This document shows, one piece after another, positions 18,220 to 27,507 of a stretch of DNA of 64,000 bases. Each line of letters begins with the position of its first letter. The first letter of the stretch is position 1. Origin of the DNA: Anaerocolumna cellulosilytica (lineage in GTDB: Bacteria > Bacillota > Clostridia > Lachnospirales > Lachnospiraceae); NCBI RefSeq assembly GCF_014218335.1, contig NZ_AP023367.1, positions 5,332,001 to 5,396,000 of the forward strand, in the 5' to 3' direction. A program made the position numbers and the translations under genes. Below the pieces are notes generated by a model. The model was not told where the DNA came from. It saw only the letters and a program-made list of their open reading frames with translations, and did not search any database.

Positions 18220-19170
18220 TTAGAATAATTGATAGTCTTTATCAAATTTACCGGCAATCCAGTTCGAAAACACTACGAGGATAAAGCCAAATACCGACTG
18301 ATACAGACCAATGGCTGAACCCATTGTGAAATCACCCATACCCATAACAGAACGGTACACAAAGGTGTCGATAATATCCGTTGTCTTCATTAGGGTAGGT
18401 GATAAGTTTGTTAGAGACATTAACATTGTTAAGTCACCGCTTAGCATCTTTCCAACGGATAAAAGAAACAAAATAATTACCGTAGGTTTTAATAAAGGAA
18501 TCGTGATAAACCTTATCTTCTGCCACATGGTTGCTCCGTCCACTTCTGCGGATTCATAATAAGAGGTATCAAACCCTGTAATGGTAGCAAAGTAAATAAT
18601 GGCGCTATAACCTGCGCCCTTCCATATATTGGCGATAGGAAGAATTACTCTCCAATAAGCAGGTTCATTGTAAAAGTCTATCTTCTCCATACCAAAGAAG
18701 GTAAGTACAGAATTGATGGTACCTCCATCATAATCAAGTATGGCTGACAAAATACCGCCCGCTATAACCCATGAAAGGAAATACGGTATAATGGATAGCG
18801 ACTGAGTAACCTTTAAAACCTTTTTATTTTTGATTTCATTAAACATTATGGCAAGTGCCACTGCCGCTGTGGTACCAAAGACTGTGTACAAAACATTTAG
18901 TATGATAGTGTTTTTTGTAGCACGCCAGGCAGTTTCAAAGTTGAAAAAAAAGAATTTAAAGTTTTCCAACCCAACCCAGGGACTTCCAAAAATACCATCC
19001 TTAAAATTGTACTTTTTAAATACGATAACCAATCCTGACATGGGAATATAAGAAAACATAACAATTAAAATAATTGCCGGAAGTGCCAGCAGCCATAGTG
19101 CACCGTACTTTTTTAAATGACTGTACAGGGAATTTTTCTTTGTATTTCTTTTTACTTTTATCGTTTCCAC
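18220..19170 (-). CDS. Carbohydrate ABC transporter permease, LplB-like
   Basis: About 316 residues, first gene of the importer operon. It has a basic N-terminus, six or so hydrophobic segments, and the EAA loop ESAEVDGATMWQKIRF. AGGAGG lies 7 bases before a GTG at 19170 and only 4 before a TTG at 19173, so I prefer the GTG. It closely resembles the permease at 687-1622, which marks both importers as the same LplB class. The upstream region carries a plausible promoter (19303-19332), and the membrane AraC regulator just beyond it is the obvious candidate activator. Confidence 0.92.
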   Translation of the reverse strand: METIKVKRNTKKNSLYSHLKKYGALWLLALPAIILIVMFSYIPMSGLVIVFKKYNFKDGIFGSPWVGLENFKFFFFNFETAWRATKNTIILNVLYTVFGTTAAVALAIMFNEIKNKKVLKVTQSLSIIPYFLSWVIAGGILSAILDYDGGTINSVLTFFGMEKIDFYNEPAYWRVILPIANIWKGAGYSAIIYFATITGFDTSYYESAEVDGATMWQKIRFITIPLLKPTVIILFLLSVGKMLSGDLTMLMSLTNLSPTLMKTTDIIDTFVYRSVMGMGDFTMGSAIGLYQSVFGFILVVFSNWIAGKFDKDYQLF

Positions 19171-19486
19171 CAATTCTCCTCCTAAACTTAAGATGTTAAA
19201 CGCAATAACTCCTTGCCTTGATTATGCAGTCTTACACCCTTTTTGAGCAATCATAAAAAATTGATATACCATTGTTTTTTTGATTTTAAGACTATAAGAA
19301 TTATTCTAAAGTATTGTTTTATTATGTATCAAAACGTCTGAATACAAAGACACCACTGCATTACCGGTAACAGCAAAAGAAGCACCTGCTTTTCTAACAT
19401 ACCAGCTTAATTCTCTCTAAACCGGCAGGGAAAAACATGCACTTCTTCTTATTTCGGAAGTATATACTCTCCTGTTCTATTTTAAT
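19171..19486 (-). promoter_or_regulatory. Intergenic region with promoter of the importer operon
   Basis: A 316-base gap. On the minus strand TTGATA (19332-19327) and TAGAAT (19308-19303), 18 bases apart, are the best promoter candidate and leave a leader of about 130 bases. Near 19375-19450 there is an imperfect A/G-rich hairpin that may end the AraC transcript. No ORF is evident. Confidence 0.45.
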
Positions 19487-21784
19487 TTACTTTAAATGGT
19501 TATTCAGACGATACTTACTTGGAGGAATTCCGTATTTTTTCTTGAACTGAGCCGTAAAGTAAGAAGAGTTTAAATATCCTACTTCTTCACAGATGGCCTG
19601 AATACTGATGGAAGGTTCTTCTATCAGTCTTTTTTTTGCCTGTTCTAAGCGGATATTCGTCAGATAATCGGGGAACGCACAGTTGGTGTAATCGTTAAAA
19701 ATCCGGCTGAAATAAGACGGAGTAATATTAAATTTATCCGCTAAGTACTGGGCACTCAAATTGGTGTCCTTATAGTGCTCCATTATATACTTTACAGCTT
19801 TTTCTACGATTTCACTACTGCCCTTTCTTTGCGCCTCACCAATGGTATCCTGTATCTTCTCAAATAATATCAGAAACCAGGGCAGTGCCTCATCTATATA
19901 CTCAAACGATAATACTTCCTTCTGGGCATTTTCATAATCCAAAAATCCCAGACTGGAACGGTACTGGGTTATTTCATTATGATACAAGAACATCTCACAG
20001 GCTAAGGATATTAATAAATCGTAACCGGTTTGAAGGGAATGTTCCTTTATAAAATCCTTCATTACCTCAAACTCTTTTATAAAGGACTGTTTATCCTGCT
20101 TTTTTACACTGCATATAATATCCCGTAAATCAAAATCCTTGTGGGAGCCGCCAAAGGAACAATTGTGTATCTGTTCCTCCGTAATTATTGCATTTTCACC
20201 AAATAAAAACCGGTACTTAGTAATGGCCTTTGCTGTCTGATACACCTGATAAAGCCCAGAAACCTCTGTATTTTTTCCACTTAACCCGATATTAATATAT
20301 ATTAACTGCTGCTGCCGTATACTATCAATGATTCTTTCTGATTGACTGTAGAATAAAGAATCTGTCATGGAGTCTCCCTGACTAATCAATATTGCTGCAA
20401 TAAATTCACTGTCAATTACATAAAGTAGAACTTTCGCTATGTATTCATAGCTTGCCTTTGCTATTTCAAAGATGTTATTGATATGCTCTAAAATATCAGC
20501 TTCCTTAATCTCATTCATCACCTTATCCAAATTACAGATACGCAAGACAGCGCAGTAATAAGAAGCCTCCTCTATTTCTTTCATCTTCTCCAGAAAGACT
20601 GACGGAACTTTTGAGTTATAATGGCGGCTGCTCAAATAATGAATCATATAATCCGTTTCTTTTTCCTCACTAAAATGATTCAACTGTCTTGCCATAAACC
20701 GCATTTTTTCAGATATAACAGACAGCTCCTTGTATTTTTTTCTGCTGTTTTCCACATTTTGAGTCTCCGCCGTTTCCGACCCATTGATATATTCCATAAC
20801 CTCATCAATAGGGTGATATACCTTAAAAGCTACAAAAGCAGACGTGAGTAAAGATACAAACATCAATAGAATTCCGGCAGCAATAACCAGATTTCTTGAA
20901 TGAGCAATGGAATTTAGCATAGTACTGTAGGGATAAATGTGCAAGATATAGTAATAACCGTCATTGGAACGGATATAGCTGACGGTATATTTTACCTTGT
21001 CCCTTAAGAATTTAAACATACCCCCACTATCATTCTCCGCAAACATGGTGCTTATAAATGCCTCTTTTGCAATGTTCTCTCCAAACATATACTCTCCTGA
21101 GGATTCTGCCAGTACCTTACCATCATTTGACAGGATAATAAAATTCTCACCAGGCACCGTCTCTGAAAACAGCCGCCCTGTAATTGCTCCCATGTCCAAA
21201 TTAACTGCTATACCATTCTCATACACCTTATCCTTACCTGAAAAATCCCCTATGGTAAGACTTACTATTTCATGTTCTTCTCCATATATATCCGTGTAAG
21301 ACCATGGATTCATTCGGGTTAAGTAAGAGTTTACAAACGTCTTTTCAGCTCCCATATCCACCTCTTTTGTGGTAGGATACTGAGGATTACTGCTCTTTAA
21401 CAATATTCCGTCTTTACCAAAAATATATATGGAGTGAAGGTTTGGATTGACAGATACAGTCGTTACAATGCTATTAGCAACGACAGAGGTATTGTCATTC
21501 CAGCTGACCTCATTGTTTATTAACATACGCTTAACATATACATTCTTAAACAAGGTTTCCAGAGACTTTTGTGCAGAATCTAAATTATTGTAAATCACTG
21601 CATGATAATTGGACAGAACTTCCCGGTCATTTTTAATCAGCTCGTCCATCTTTAACTTTTGCACCCAGGAAAAACCAATAAAACAAGCAATGGTTATAAA
21701 AAATGCAGAAATTCCAAAGGTACACAAAAAAATCCGCTTCAGTATGGTACGTTCCCGGTATTTTTGAATTACTTTTTTATACAT
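19487..21784 (-). CDS. Membrane-bound AraC-family regulator with extracellular sensor domain
   Basis: 765-residue one-component regulator. A transmembrane helix (about residues 15-40) and a second (about 290-312) bracket an extracellular Cache-like sensor. A linker and a central cytoplasmic domain follow. The last 100 residues are an AraC double helix-turn-helix, with YLADKFNITPSYFSRIFND and ICEEVGYLNSSYFTAQFKKKYG as the recognition helices. This layout is common in Firmicutes next to LplABC importers and controls them in response to extracellular sugar. It lies directly upstream of the importer operon in the same direction. The start at 21784 follows GGGGTG. Confidence 0.88.
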   Translation of the reverse strand: MYKKVIQKYRERTILKRIFLCTFGISAFFITIACFIGFSWVQKLKMDELIKNDREVLSNYHAVIYNNLDSAQKSLETLFKNVYVKRMLINNEVSWNDNTSVVANSIVTTVSVNPNLHSIYIFGKDGILLKSSNPQYPTTKEVDMGAEKTFVNSYLTRMNPWSYTDIYGEEHEIVSLTIGDFSGKDKVYENGIAVNLDMGAITGRLFSETVPGENFIILSNDGKVLAESSGEYMFGENIAKEAFISTMFAENDSGGMFKFLRDKVKYTVSYIRSNDGYYYILHIYPYSTMLNSIAHSRNLVIAAGILLMFVSLLTSAFVAFKVYHPIDEVMEYINGSETAETQNVENSRKKYKELSVISEKMRFMARQLNHFSEEKETDYMIHYLSSRHYNSKVPSVFLEKMKEIEEASYYCAVLRICNLDKVMNEIKEADILEHINNIFEIAKASYEYIAKVLLYVIDSEFIAAILISQGDSMTDSLFYSQSERIIDSIRQQQLIYINIGLSGKNTEVSGLYQVYQTAKAITKYRFLFGENAIITEEQIHNCSFGGSHKDFDLRDIICSVKKQDKQSFIKEFEVMKDFIKEHSLQTGYDLLISLACEMFLYHNEITQYRSSLGFLDYENAQKEVLSFEYIDEALPWFLILFEKIQDTIGEAQRKGSSEIVEKAVKYIMEHYKDTNLSAQYLADKFNITPSYFSRIFNDYTNCAFPDYLTNIRLEQAKKRLIEEPSISIQAICEEVGYLNSSYFTAQFKKKYGIPPSKYRLNNHLK

Positions 21785-21929
21785 GCTTACACCCCAATCT
21801 ATTGTCTATTAAATAGTAATATAGTTATTTTTACTGGTCAAGATTTTTATAGACATTGTACAATAATTTAATACTATATCAATTAATTGTTATATATATA
21901 TTTACCATTTCATTGTAAAATAAATATGG

Positions 21930-21985
21930 ATTGAATCCCACTGCATATCGCAAACAGCGTGTGATGCTGCATAAATAGAAAGATA
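21930..21985 (-). repeat. Degenerate type-B leader element
   Basis: Read on the minus strand, TATTTATGCAGC...TTTGCGATATGCAGTGGG aligns with the type-B leader elements at 26372-26482 and 52698-52853, including the TATGCAATGGG signature. It lies about 150 bases upstream of the AraC start, in the gap (21785-22050) between that gene and the divergent pectinesterase. The stem is poorly kept, so this is a decayed copy at best. Confidence 0.35.
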
Positions 21986-22050
21986 AAGATACACCTATTT
22001 TCAATCTAATACAAGAAAACAACATAAAACACATAATTCTGGAGGACCAC

Positions 22051-23040
22051 ATGATTATTGTATCCAAAAATAAGAAGGGTGCTTTTTCTACTTTACAGGA
22101 GGCAATTCTATCTATAGATGATGCCCATACTGAGGAAATAACTGTATATATAGAAGCCGGCATCTATGAAGAAAAAGTATTCATTCGCAAAAGGAATATT
22201 CGCTTAGTTGGTGAAAACAGAGACAAAACCATTATTCGTTACGGAGATGGAGCTAGAAAGCCCAGAGGTGACGGCAGCGAATATGGTACCTTTAATACAG
22301 CTGTCATTCTCTTTGCCGGAAGTGATATCCGGGTAGAAAACCTGACCATTGAAAACACTGCCGGAGCAGGTCATATAGCCGGACAAGCCCTGGCTGTATA
22401 TATTGCCTCTGACAGAACCTCTTTTTATAATTGCAGTCTGCTAGGCCATCAGGATACTATTTTTACCGGTGATTTACTTCCTAAGCCTTATAAGAAATTG
22501 ATGCTGCCCGAATTCTTTACAAACTCAACCGTTGCTATTGATTTTTCAGAGTTGCGTAATTACTTTAAGGATTGCTATATTGACGGAACTGTTGACTTTA
22601 TCTTCGGACCCAGCACTGCCTACTTTGACCATTGTCAGATTCACTCAAAATCAGAAGGGCCTGATGGGGAGGGCTCCTTTATTTCGGCTGCAAGTACTCC
22701 AAAGACTCAGGAATATGGTTATGTCTTTTATAACTGCCATCTGACCAGTGAATGTAGAGAAAATAGCACTTATCTTGGACGTCCCTGGAGAGATTATGCA
22801 AAAACTGCCTTTTTATGCTGTACCATGGATAGTCACATCAGAAAAGAAGGCTGGCATAATTGGGATAAAGCCAATGCCGAGGTAACCATTGCCTATGTGG
22901 AATACGGGAATAAAGGTCCCGGTGCTGACACCGCCGGACGTGTTCCCTACTCAAAACCCCTGGTGAATGAAAAGGTTCTCGCGTATATGTCCTTTGAAAA
23001 GGTACTTGCCGGCGGAGATAACTGGAATCCGAATGCCTAA
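22051..23040 (+). CDS. Pectinesterase (CE8), without signal peptide
   Basis: 329-residue right-handed beta-helix enzyme that removes methyl esters from homogalacturonan. CE8 signatures are in order: GQALAVY near residue 110, LGHQDTIFTG with the catalytic Asp, YIDGTVDFIFG with the second catalytic Asp, and YLGRPWRDY with the substrate-binding Arg and Trp. An insert of about 30 residues sits between the second and third motifs. The N-terminus starts at the first helix coil with no signal peptide, so it acts on oligomers inside the cell. GGAGG lies 5 bases before the ATG. It diverges from the AraC regulator and ends at a strong terminator. Confidence 0.92.
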   Translation: MIIVSKNKKGAFSTLQEAILSIDDAHTEEITVYIEAGIYEEKVFIRKRNIRLVGENRDKTIIRYGDGARKPRGDGSEYGTFNTAVILFAGSDIRVENLTIENTAGAGHIAGQALAVYIASDRTSFYNCSLLGHQDTIFTGDLLPKPYKKLMLPEFFTNSTVAIDFSELRNYFKDCYIDGTVDFIFGPSTAYFDHCQIHSKSEGPDGEGSFISAASTPKTQEYGYVFYNCHLTSECRENSTYLGRPWRDYAKTAFLCCTMDSHIRKEGWHNWDKANAEVTIAYVEYGNKGPGADTAGRVPYSKPLVNEKVLAYMSFEKVLAGGDNWNPNA

Positions 23041-23064
23041 CAAGTCGTTTGTAATCGTTCACAA

Positions 23065-23112
23065 AAGAGCCAGGCTATAAGAAATATCATATCTTCTTAT
23101 AGCCTGGCTCTT
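23065..23112. terminator. Terminator after the pectinesterase gene
   Basis: AAGAGCCAGGCTATAAGAA and TTCTTATAGCCTGGCTCTT form a perfect 19-pair stem with a ten-base loop. About 180 further bases without features separate it from the end of the convergent hydrolase gene. Confidence 0.85.
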
Positions 23113-23291
23113 ACTATATTAAATTATCGCTTTTCCATTTATGCTCTACATTCTCCAGACTATAGACTTCCCCGTCGTATCTGAAACAGACCAAACCTTG
23201 ACTAAACTATGTCTGTAAAACACACACATTCACTGCTAATCAAAACACACCGCGCGCCCTCCCTTTATATATAAAGCAAGACTGTTGCATT

Positions 23292-24746
23292 TTAAATTAT
23301 CCATTCACCAGAAGCATGACCTTCGTATTTTTCCAAGAAAGGTTCTGCCGTCTTCTTCATTGCAAGAGTTATAGTATTTTCCTGAAAGGTCATAGTTATA
23401 TTAACACTTCCATAACATTCATCAATAATATACGTTCTAAGATGGAGTGTATTCTCTGTAACCCAGGCTGCCGAGGAGACACAGGTGTATTCCGTACCCG
23501 GAAACTTTTGCTCAGCCATAGATGACAATCCGAACTTTAGTGTATGACTACCGCTTTCATTGATATAAGAAAACACACACACTTCCTCTGAAAAAGTAAG
23601 ACTGCACTGGGTTATTCCCATAGGATTATCTGCTACATGATAACCTTTACCGTCTATTAAAGATACCTGTTCTGTTTTTCTCTCTCCCTTTTCCACCGGA
23701 AGTTTCAGATTACTTAATGTAACTCTAAGCTCATTTAAGAGAGAACTATTTTCCGGTATTGCTGTTACCTCTTGCTTCATCAAGTAAGGATATATATGGT
23801 GCCACAAGGCATCATATATTCCTTGAACCCCATTAGGATTTGTCAAATTATCCGCCATAGTTACCATCATAAAGTCCTGTTTCGGAAGACATACAGCAAG
23901 CTGTCCCCCTAAGCCATAAAGAGTAAATCCTCCGTCCCTAGTTTGCCAGAACTGATAACCATAGCCCTGTTGTTCCTCTGTACAAGGCTGAAGGCAGGTA
24001 CTAATCTGGAAGGAGGTAGCTTCCTTTATATAAGCTTCCGGTATTAGCTGTTTGCCGTCATACCTTCCCCCCTTCATACAAGTATAAGCAAACTTAGCAA
24101 CGTCTCGTAAGGTACAGATTAAGCCCGAACCACCCTGACAGATTCCCATAGGGCAGGTAAGCCATCTAATCTGGTCAGAGAATTCCAATTCATTAAGCAC
24201 CTTAACTTTTAGATAATCAAACAATGACATCCCGCTTAAACGTTCCACTAAAGCAGACAAAACATGCGTTGCCGAGGTATCATATGCAAAAGCGGTACCA
24301 GGATACCTTGTAGGCTTTACGGTAAAGAAACTTTTTACCCAATCTCTATCATTTACCTGTTTATATGTGGTATAGCTATGTGGTGATGCCATACAGAGCA
24401 AATCACGAATAGTAGTTCTTTCAATATAAGGATGTAATCCCTTTTTCGGAAGCTTATCTGGAAAGTAACTGCTTATTTTATCAGTAAGGGACAGCTTCCC
24501 CTCCTCCTGTAATAATCCGATTGCTACTGAGGTAAAGCTTTTACCTACAGAATACATTCTATGGGGAGAATCCTTGTGAAAAGGTGCATAATATCCCTCT
24601 GCAATTACCTGGCCGTTCTTTATCAACATTGCGCCATGCATACAAAAGCCGTCTTTCTTAAGTTCCTTATAAAAATTTATAACTGCCTGAGAGGGTATAC
24701 CAACTGACTCCGGCGATGCCTCGTCAAACAGCAATTTATTATACAT
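23292..24746 (-). CDS. Serine hydrolase, class C beta-lactamase-like fold
   Basis: 484-residue hydrolase of the beta-lactamase/DD-peptidase/family VIII esterase superfamily. SVGK (Ser66 to Lys69) is the nucleophile motif SxxK, and AYDTSATH holds the Tyr of the YxN/YxS motif. There is no signal peptide, which argues against a penicillin-resistance or cell-wall role and for a cytoplasmic esterase. A C-terminal beta-rich part (about residues 330-480) is extra to the catalytic fold. GGAG 6 bases upstream supports the ATG at 24746; another ATG is at 24758. It lies just downstream of the GH43 gene in the same direction, so deacylation of imported pectin fragments is a reasonable guess. Confidence 0.75.
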   Translation of the reverse strand: MYNKLLFDEASPESVGIPSQAVINFYKELKKDGFCMHGAMLIKNGQVIAEGYYAPFHKDSPHRMYSVGKSFTSVAIGLLQEEGKLSLTDKISSYFPDKLPKKGLHPYIERTTIRDLLCMASPHSYTTYKQVNDRDWVKSFFTVKPTRYPGTAFAYDTSATHVLSALVERLSGMSLFDYLKVKVLNELEFSDQIRWLTCPMGICQGGSGLICTLRDVAKFAYTCMKGGRYDGKQLIPEAYIKEATSFQISTCLQPCTEEQQGYGYQFWQTRDGGFTLYGLGGQLAVCLPKQDFMMVTMADNLTNPNGVQGIYDALWHHIYPYLMKQEVTAIPENSSLLNELRVTLSNLKLPVEKGERKTEQVSLIDGKGYHVADNPMGITQCSLTFSEEVCVFSYINESGSHTLKFGLSSMAEQKFPGTEYTCVSSAAWVTENTLHLRTYIIDECYGSVNITMTFQENTITLAMKKTAEPFLEKYEGHASGEWII

Positions 24747-24790
24747 AGTTTTCTCCATTTAAAACCTTGCCTTTCCACGCCTAGTTAACA

Positions 24791-26371
24791 TTAGTTAATC
24801 TCTGCTTTCATATCAAAGTAGTCAAAAAACACCTTGCTTCCTTCTAAATAGTCCTTATCTGATACTGCGAAAATTCCTATCTTCGCTCCAACCCAGGTTG
24901 CTCCTTCCGGATTGAATCTTTTTGTAGGTTCACTCCACGTTTCTCCATCCGTACTAAATAAGAATTCACTGGTTTGATCTTCGTAGAATCTTGTTTTTAA
25001 ATACAGAATCTTTTCTGCCTTTAAATCATATTCTTTTATAACTTCTTCCTTCAAGTCTTTGCCCTCACCTTGTGCCTCTACATATACCGCCTTAAGGGCT
25101 TCTTCCGTCTTTTCCACATACAGGGCACTGTATCTGGCACCTATCATAATCATACCGCTTCTGGCACCAACCGGCAGGACAGTAATATCCATACGAGTTA
25201 CTGCTGTAAATGCAGGACACACAATTTTCTGAGTCAGTACATTGGCACAATTCCAAAGAAGTGCTTTGGAATCACCGGTAGTATTTAATGGATACAAACA
25301 CAATCTTCCCTTTTCTTCTGTCAGAGAATAAAAACTATCAGAGTAATTGGCAAGCCACTGCCATTGGAGTCCAAGCTGACTTGACTCAAAATTATCACTG
25401 GTTGCAGGTTCACATATTTTGGTACTGGTTGCTCCCTCAGGCTTTTTATATTCTAAAACAGGCTCTCCGATACCATCACCATTGGTATCAATCCCAATCA
25501 TTGGCCATCCATTCTTCCAAGCTACAGGCTGTAAGTGTGCAATTCTTCCATAAGCCCCCTTTTGTTGGAAATGTAAAAACCATTCTTCACCGTTTGGAGT
25601 ATCTACAAGTCCGCCCTGATGAGGTCCGTTAATAATGGAATCTCCCTGGTGCATAACAATCTTTTCTTCATAAGGCCCGTAGATAGAGGTGCTGCGAAGT
25701 ACTGTCTGCCAGCCCGGTTTCACTCCTCCGGCAGGTGCAAATATATAGTAGTATCCGTCTCTTTTATATACCTTGGGTCCTTCAATCGTAGGTTGTGTTG
25801 CCGTTCCGTCAAATATAACCTGATCTTCGCTGATACATTTGGTGCCTTCCGGATTCATTTCAAAAATAGCCAGTTTACTTTTAATACCGATACGGCTGTT
25901 GGCATATGCATGAACTACATAGGCCCTGCCGTCTTCATCCCAGTAAGGGCAGGGATCAATAAAGCCTTTTCCTTCCCAGACACATACCATAGGTTCCCAT
26001 TCCTTTAGAGGGTCTTTTGCACAAGTCATAAAGATGCCTTCATCCGGCATTCCTACAAATATCCAGAACTTATTATCATGAAATCTGATACTTGGTGCCC
26101 AAATACCTTTTGCATGTGCCGGCTTCTTATAAACTTCATAGGGAAGCTCTTTTACTGCATAATTGACTAACTCCCAGTTTACTAAATCCTTGGAGGTTAA
26201 AATAGGTAACCCGGGCATGTAATTAAAACTGGAAGCTGTCATATAGTAAGTATCCCCAACACGGATAACATCCGGATCAGAATAATCTGCATGAAGTATA
26301 GGGTTTCGATAAGAACCGTTTTCTAAATCTGACTGCCATAATAATCTGTTATTTTTAATTTCTTTACTCAT
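24791..26371 (-). CDS. GH43 glycosidase, beta-xylosidase/arabinofuranosidase-like
   Basis: About 526 residues. The N-terminal five-bladed propeller carries the GH43 triad: Asp32 in DYSDPDVIRVG, Asp in GFIDPCPYW (about residue 150) and Glu in TIEGPKVYKRDG (about 205). A C-terminal beta-sandwich follows from about residue 335. No signal peptide. An ATG at 26371 follows a type-B leader element whose ATGGGTG may act as ribosome site; the in-frame ATG at 26383 in that element is an alternative start. It shares only the catalytic core with the ankyrin-GH43 at 13507-15429, so the two probably cleave different linkages. It forms an operon with the serine hydrolase. Confidence 0.87.
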   Translation of the reverse strand: MSKEIKNNRLLWQSDLENGSYRNPILHADYSDPDVIRVGDTYYMTASSFNYMPGLPILTSKDLVNWELVNYAVKELPYEVYKKPAHAKGIWAPSIRFHDNKFWIFVGMPDEGIFMTCAKDPLKEWEPMVCVWEGKGFIDPCPYWDEDGRAYVVHAYANSRIGIKSKLAIFEMNPEGTKCISEDQVIFDGTATQPTIEGPKVYKRDGYYYIFAPAGGVKPGWQTVLRSTSIYGPYEEKIVMHQGDSIINGPHQGGLVDTPNGEEWFLHFQQKGAYGRIAHLQPVAWKNGWPMIGIDTNGDGIGEPVLEYKKPEGATSTKICEPATSDNFESSQLGLQWQWLANYSDSFYSLTEEKGRLCLYPLNTTGDSKALLWNCANVLTQKIVCPAFTAVTRMDITVLPVGARSGMIMIGARYSALYVEKTEEALKAVYVEAQGEGKDLKEEVIKEYDLKAEKILYLKTRFYEDQTSEFLFSTDGETWSEPTKRFNPEGATWVGAKIGIFAVSDKDYLEGSKVFFDYFDMKAEIN

Positions 26372-26481
26372 TTTTACACCCATTGCATACCGCAAGCTGT
26401 CTTGCGGTACTGCCACAAATAAATAGGTTGAAAGAATCTTTGTGTGGCATCCTTCCAATATTTTATATTTTCTTTCAACCT
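26372..26481 (-). repeat. Type-B structured leader element upstream of GH43
   Basis: On the minus strand, hairpin 1 is AGGTTGAAAGAA (26481-26470) with TTCTTTCAACCT (26436-26425), 12 perfect pairs. After a linker, hairpin 2 is ACCGCAAG (from 26408) with CTTGCGGT (to 26389). Then TATGCAATGGGTGTAAAA leads into the ATG. The same layout, with conserved inner blocks, recurs at 52698-52853 before an unrelated gene. Confidence 0.65.
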
Positions 26482-26546
26482 TAGCTCCTATCTGCGACCA
26501 CGAATCACATACGAATCAAGACAGTTGAATCTCTTTTATCCAACCT

Positions 26547-26591
26547 TACACCTATTTGATATTGCAGGTCTGCCTGCAATTCTGTCACAAA
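26547..26591 (-). repeat. Second, upstream type-B element copy
   Basis: On the minus strand TTTGTGACAGAATTGCAGG...CCTGCAATATCAAATAGGTGTAA aligns base for base with the hairpin-2 part of the element at 26372-26420 (TTTGTGGCAGTACCGCAAG...CTTGCGGTATGCAATGGGTGTAA). The stem is kept while its bases differ, so pairing is conserved by compensating changes. It makes a tandem pair in this leader. Confidence 0.55.
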
Positions 26592-26708
26592 TTAAACTGG
26601 GCTCTTTAAAACCATCTTTTAACTTGCCCAAACGTGAGGAACGTGATACTATAATTTTCATAAATCGTTATACTTATAAAGTTATCAGCTTATGTTAAGG
26701 AGACCTTT

Positions 26709-27506
26709 ATGCACACCTTTTATCAAAACCGGGATCATTCCTTTGTATGTTCTATCTCCACCAATTTGACTTACCCGGCACATCTCCATAAACACTTTGA
26801 ACTGATGTATGTACTGTCCGGTACCATGAACGTTAAGATTAATGAGGAATCCAGAGATCTGCTTCCCGGAGACATTGCCATATCGTTCCCCAATACCATA
26901 CACAGTTTAAAGACCATAGATAACAGTAAAATTATATTGCTGATATTTGATTCCTATTTGACGGAACCAAGCTTTGTCAATCTAAACACCAGAAAGCCTG
27001 TGAGTCCTTTTGTAACCAGGGATAACCTCCATAAGGATGTGCCATATTGTATGCATGCTCTTTTAGATATTTCAAAGCCATATGAGGTCAATCTGGAATC
27101 TGCGCTGACTAAAGGATATCTTACCGTACTTCTCTGTCGGTTGCTGGAAAGTCTGACCTTACGGGAATCCCATTCTGATGATTTAAACCTTGTACATCAG
27201 GTGTTGGTATATATTGACAACCATTTTACCGAAGCCCTTTCCTTAGAGCAGATTGCATCAAAATTAAAAACCAGTAAATTTTACTTGTCCCGTATATTTA
27301 ACCATCAATTAAATACTTCCTTTAACCTGTATTTAAACAATCAGAGAATTCAACTGGCTCAAAATCTATTGGTCAGCACAGATTTATCCATAACGGAAAT
27401 CTCTTTTCGATCCGGTTTTGAAAGTATGCGCACCTTCTACCGAGCTTTTAAAAGTATCTGCCACCTAACACCTACAAGATACAGGGAGCTTCATCAGAAA
27501 AAATAA
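26709..27506 (+). CDS. AraC-family transcriptional regulator, cupin type
   Basis: 265-residue cytoplasmic regulator. Residues 1-90 form a cupin-like sugar-sensing barrel (PAHLHKHFELMYVLSG, LLPGDIAISFPNTIHS). Residues 165-263 form the AraC double helix-turn-helix (LEQIASKLKTSKFYLSRIF and ITEISFRSGFESMRTFYRAF). AAGGAG precedes the ATG. It diverges from the GH43/serine-hydrolase operon and converges on the acetylesterase gene, with only one base between the two stops. The likely targets are the flanking pectin genes. Confidence 0.9.
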   Translation: MHTFYQNRDHSFVCSISTNLTYPAHLHKHFELMYVLSGTMNVKINEESRDLLPGDIAISFPNTIHSLKTIDNSKIILLIFDSYLTEPSFVNLNTRKPVSPFVTRDNLHKDVPYCMHALLDISKPYEVNLESALTKGYLTVLLCRLLESLTLRESHSDDLNLVHQVLVYIDNHFTEALSLEQIASKLKTSKFYLSRIFNHQLNTSFNLYLNNQRIQLAQNLLVSTDLSITEISFRSGFESMRTFYRAFKSICHLTPTRYRELHQKK

Positions 27507-27507
27507 A

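Noticed and set aside
23292-24746. Beta-lactamase call for the serine hydrolase
   Set aside because: It has SxxK but no signal peptide and lies in a pectin operon; an esterase is more likely.
25070-26008. Several plus-strand frames opposite the second GH43 gene
   Set aside because: Aromatic- and His-rich shadows of the GH43 coding strand, without ribosome sites.
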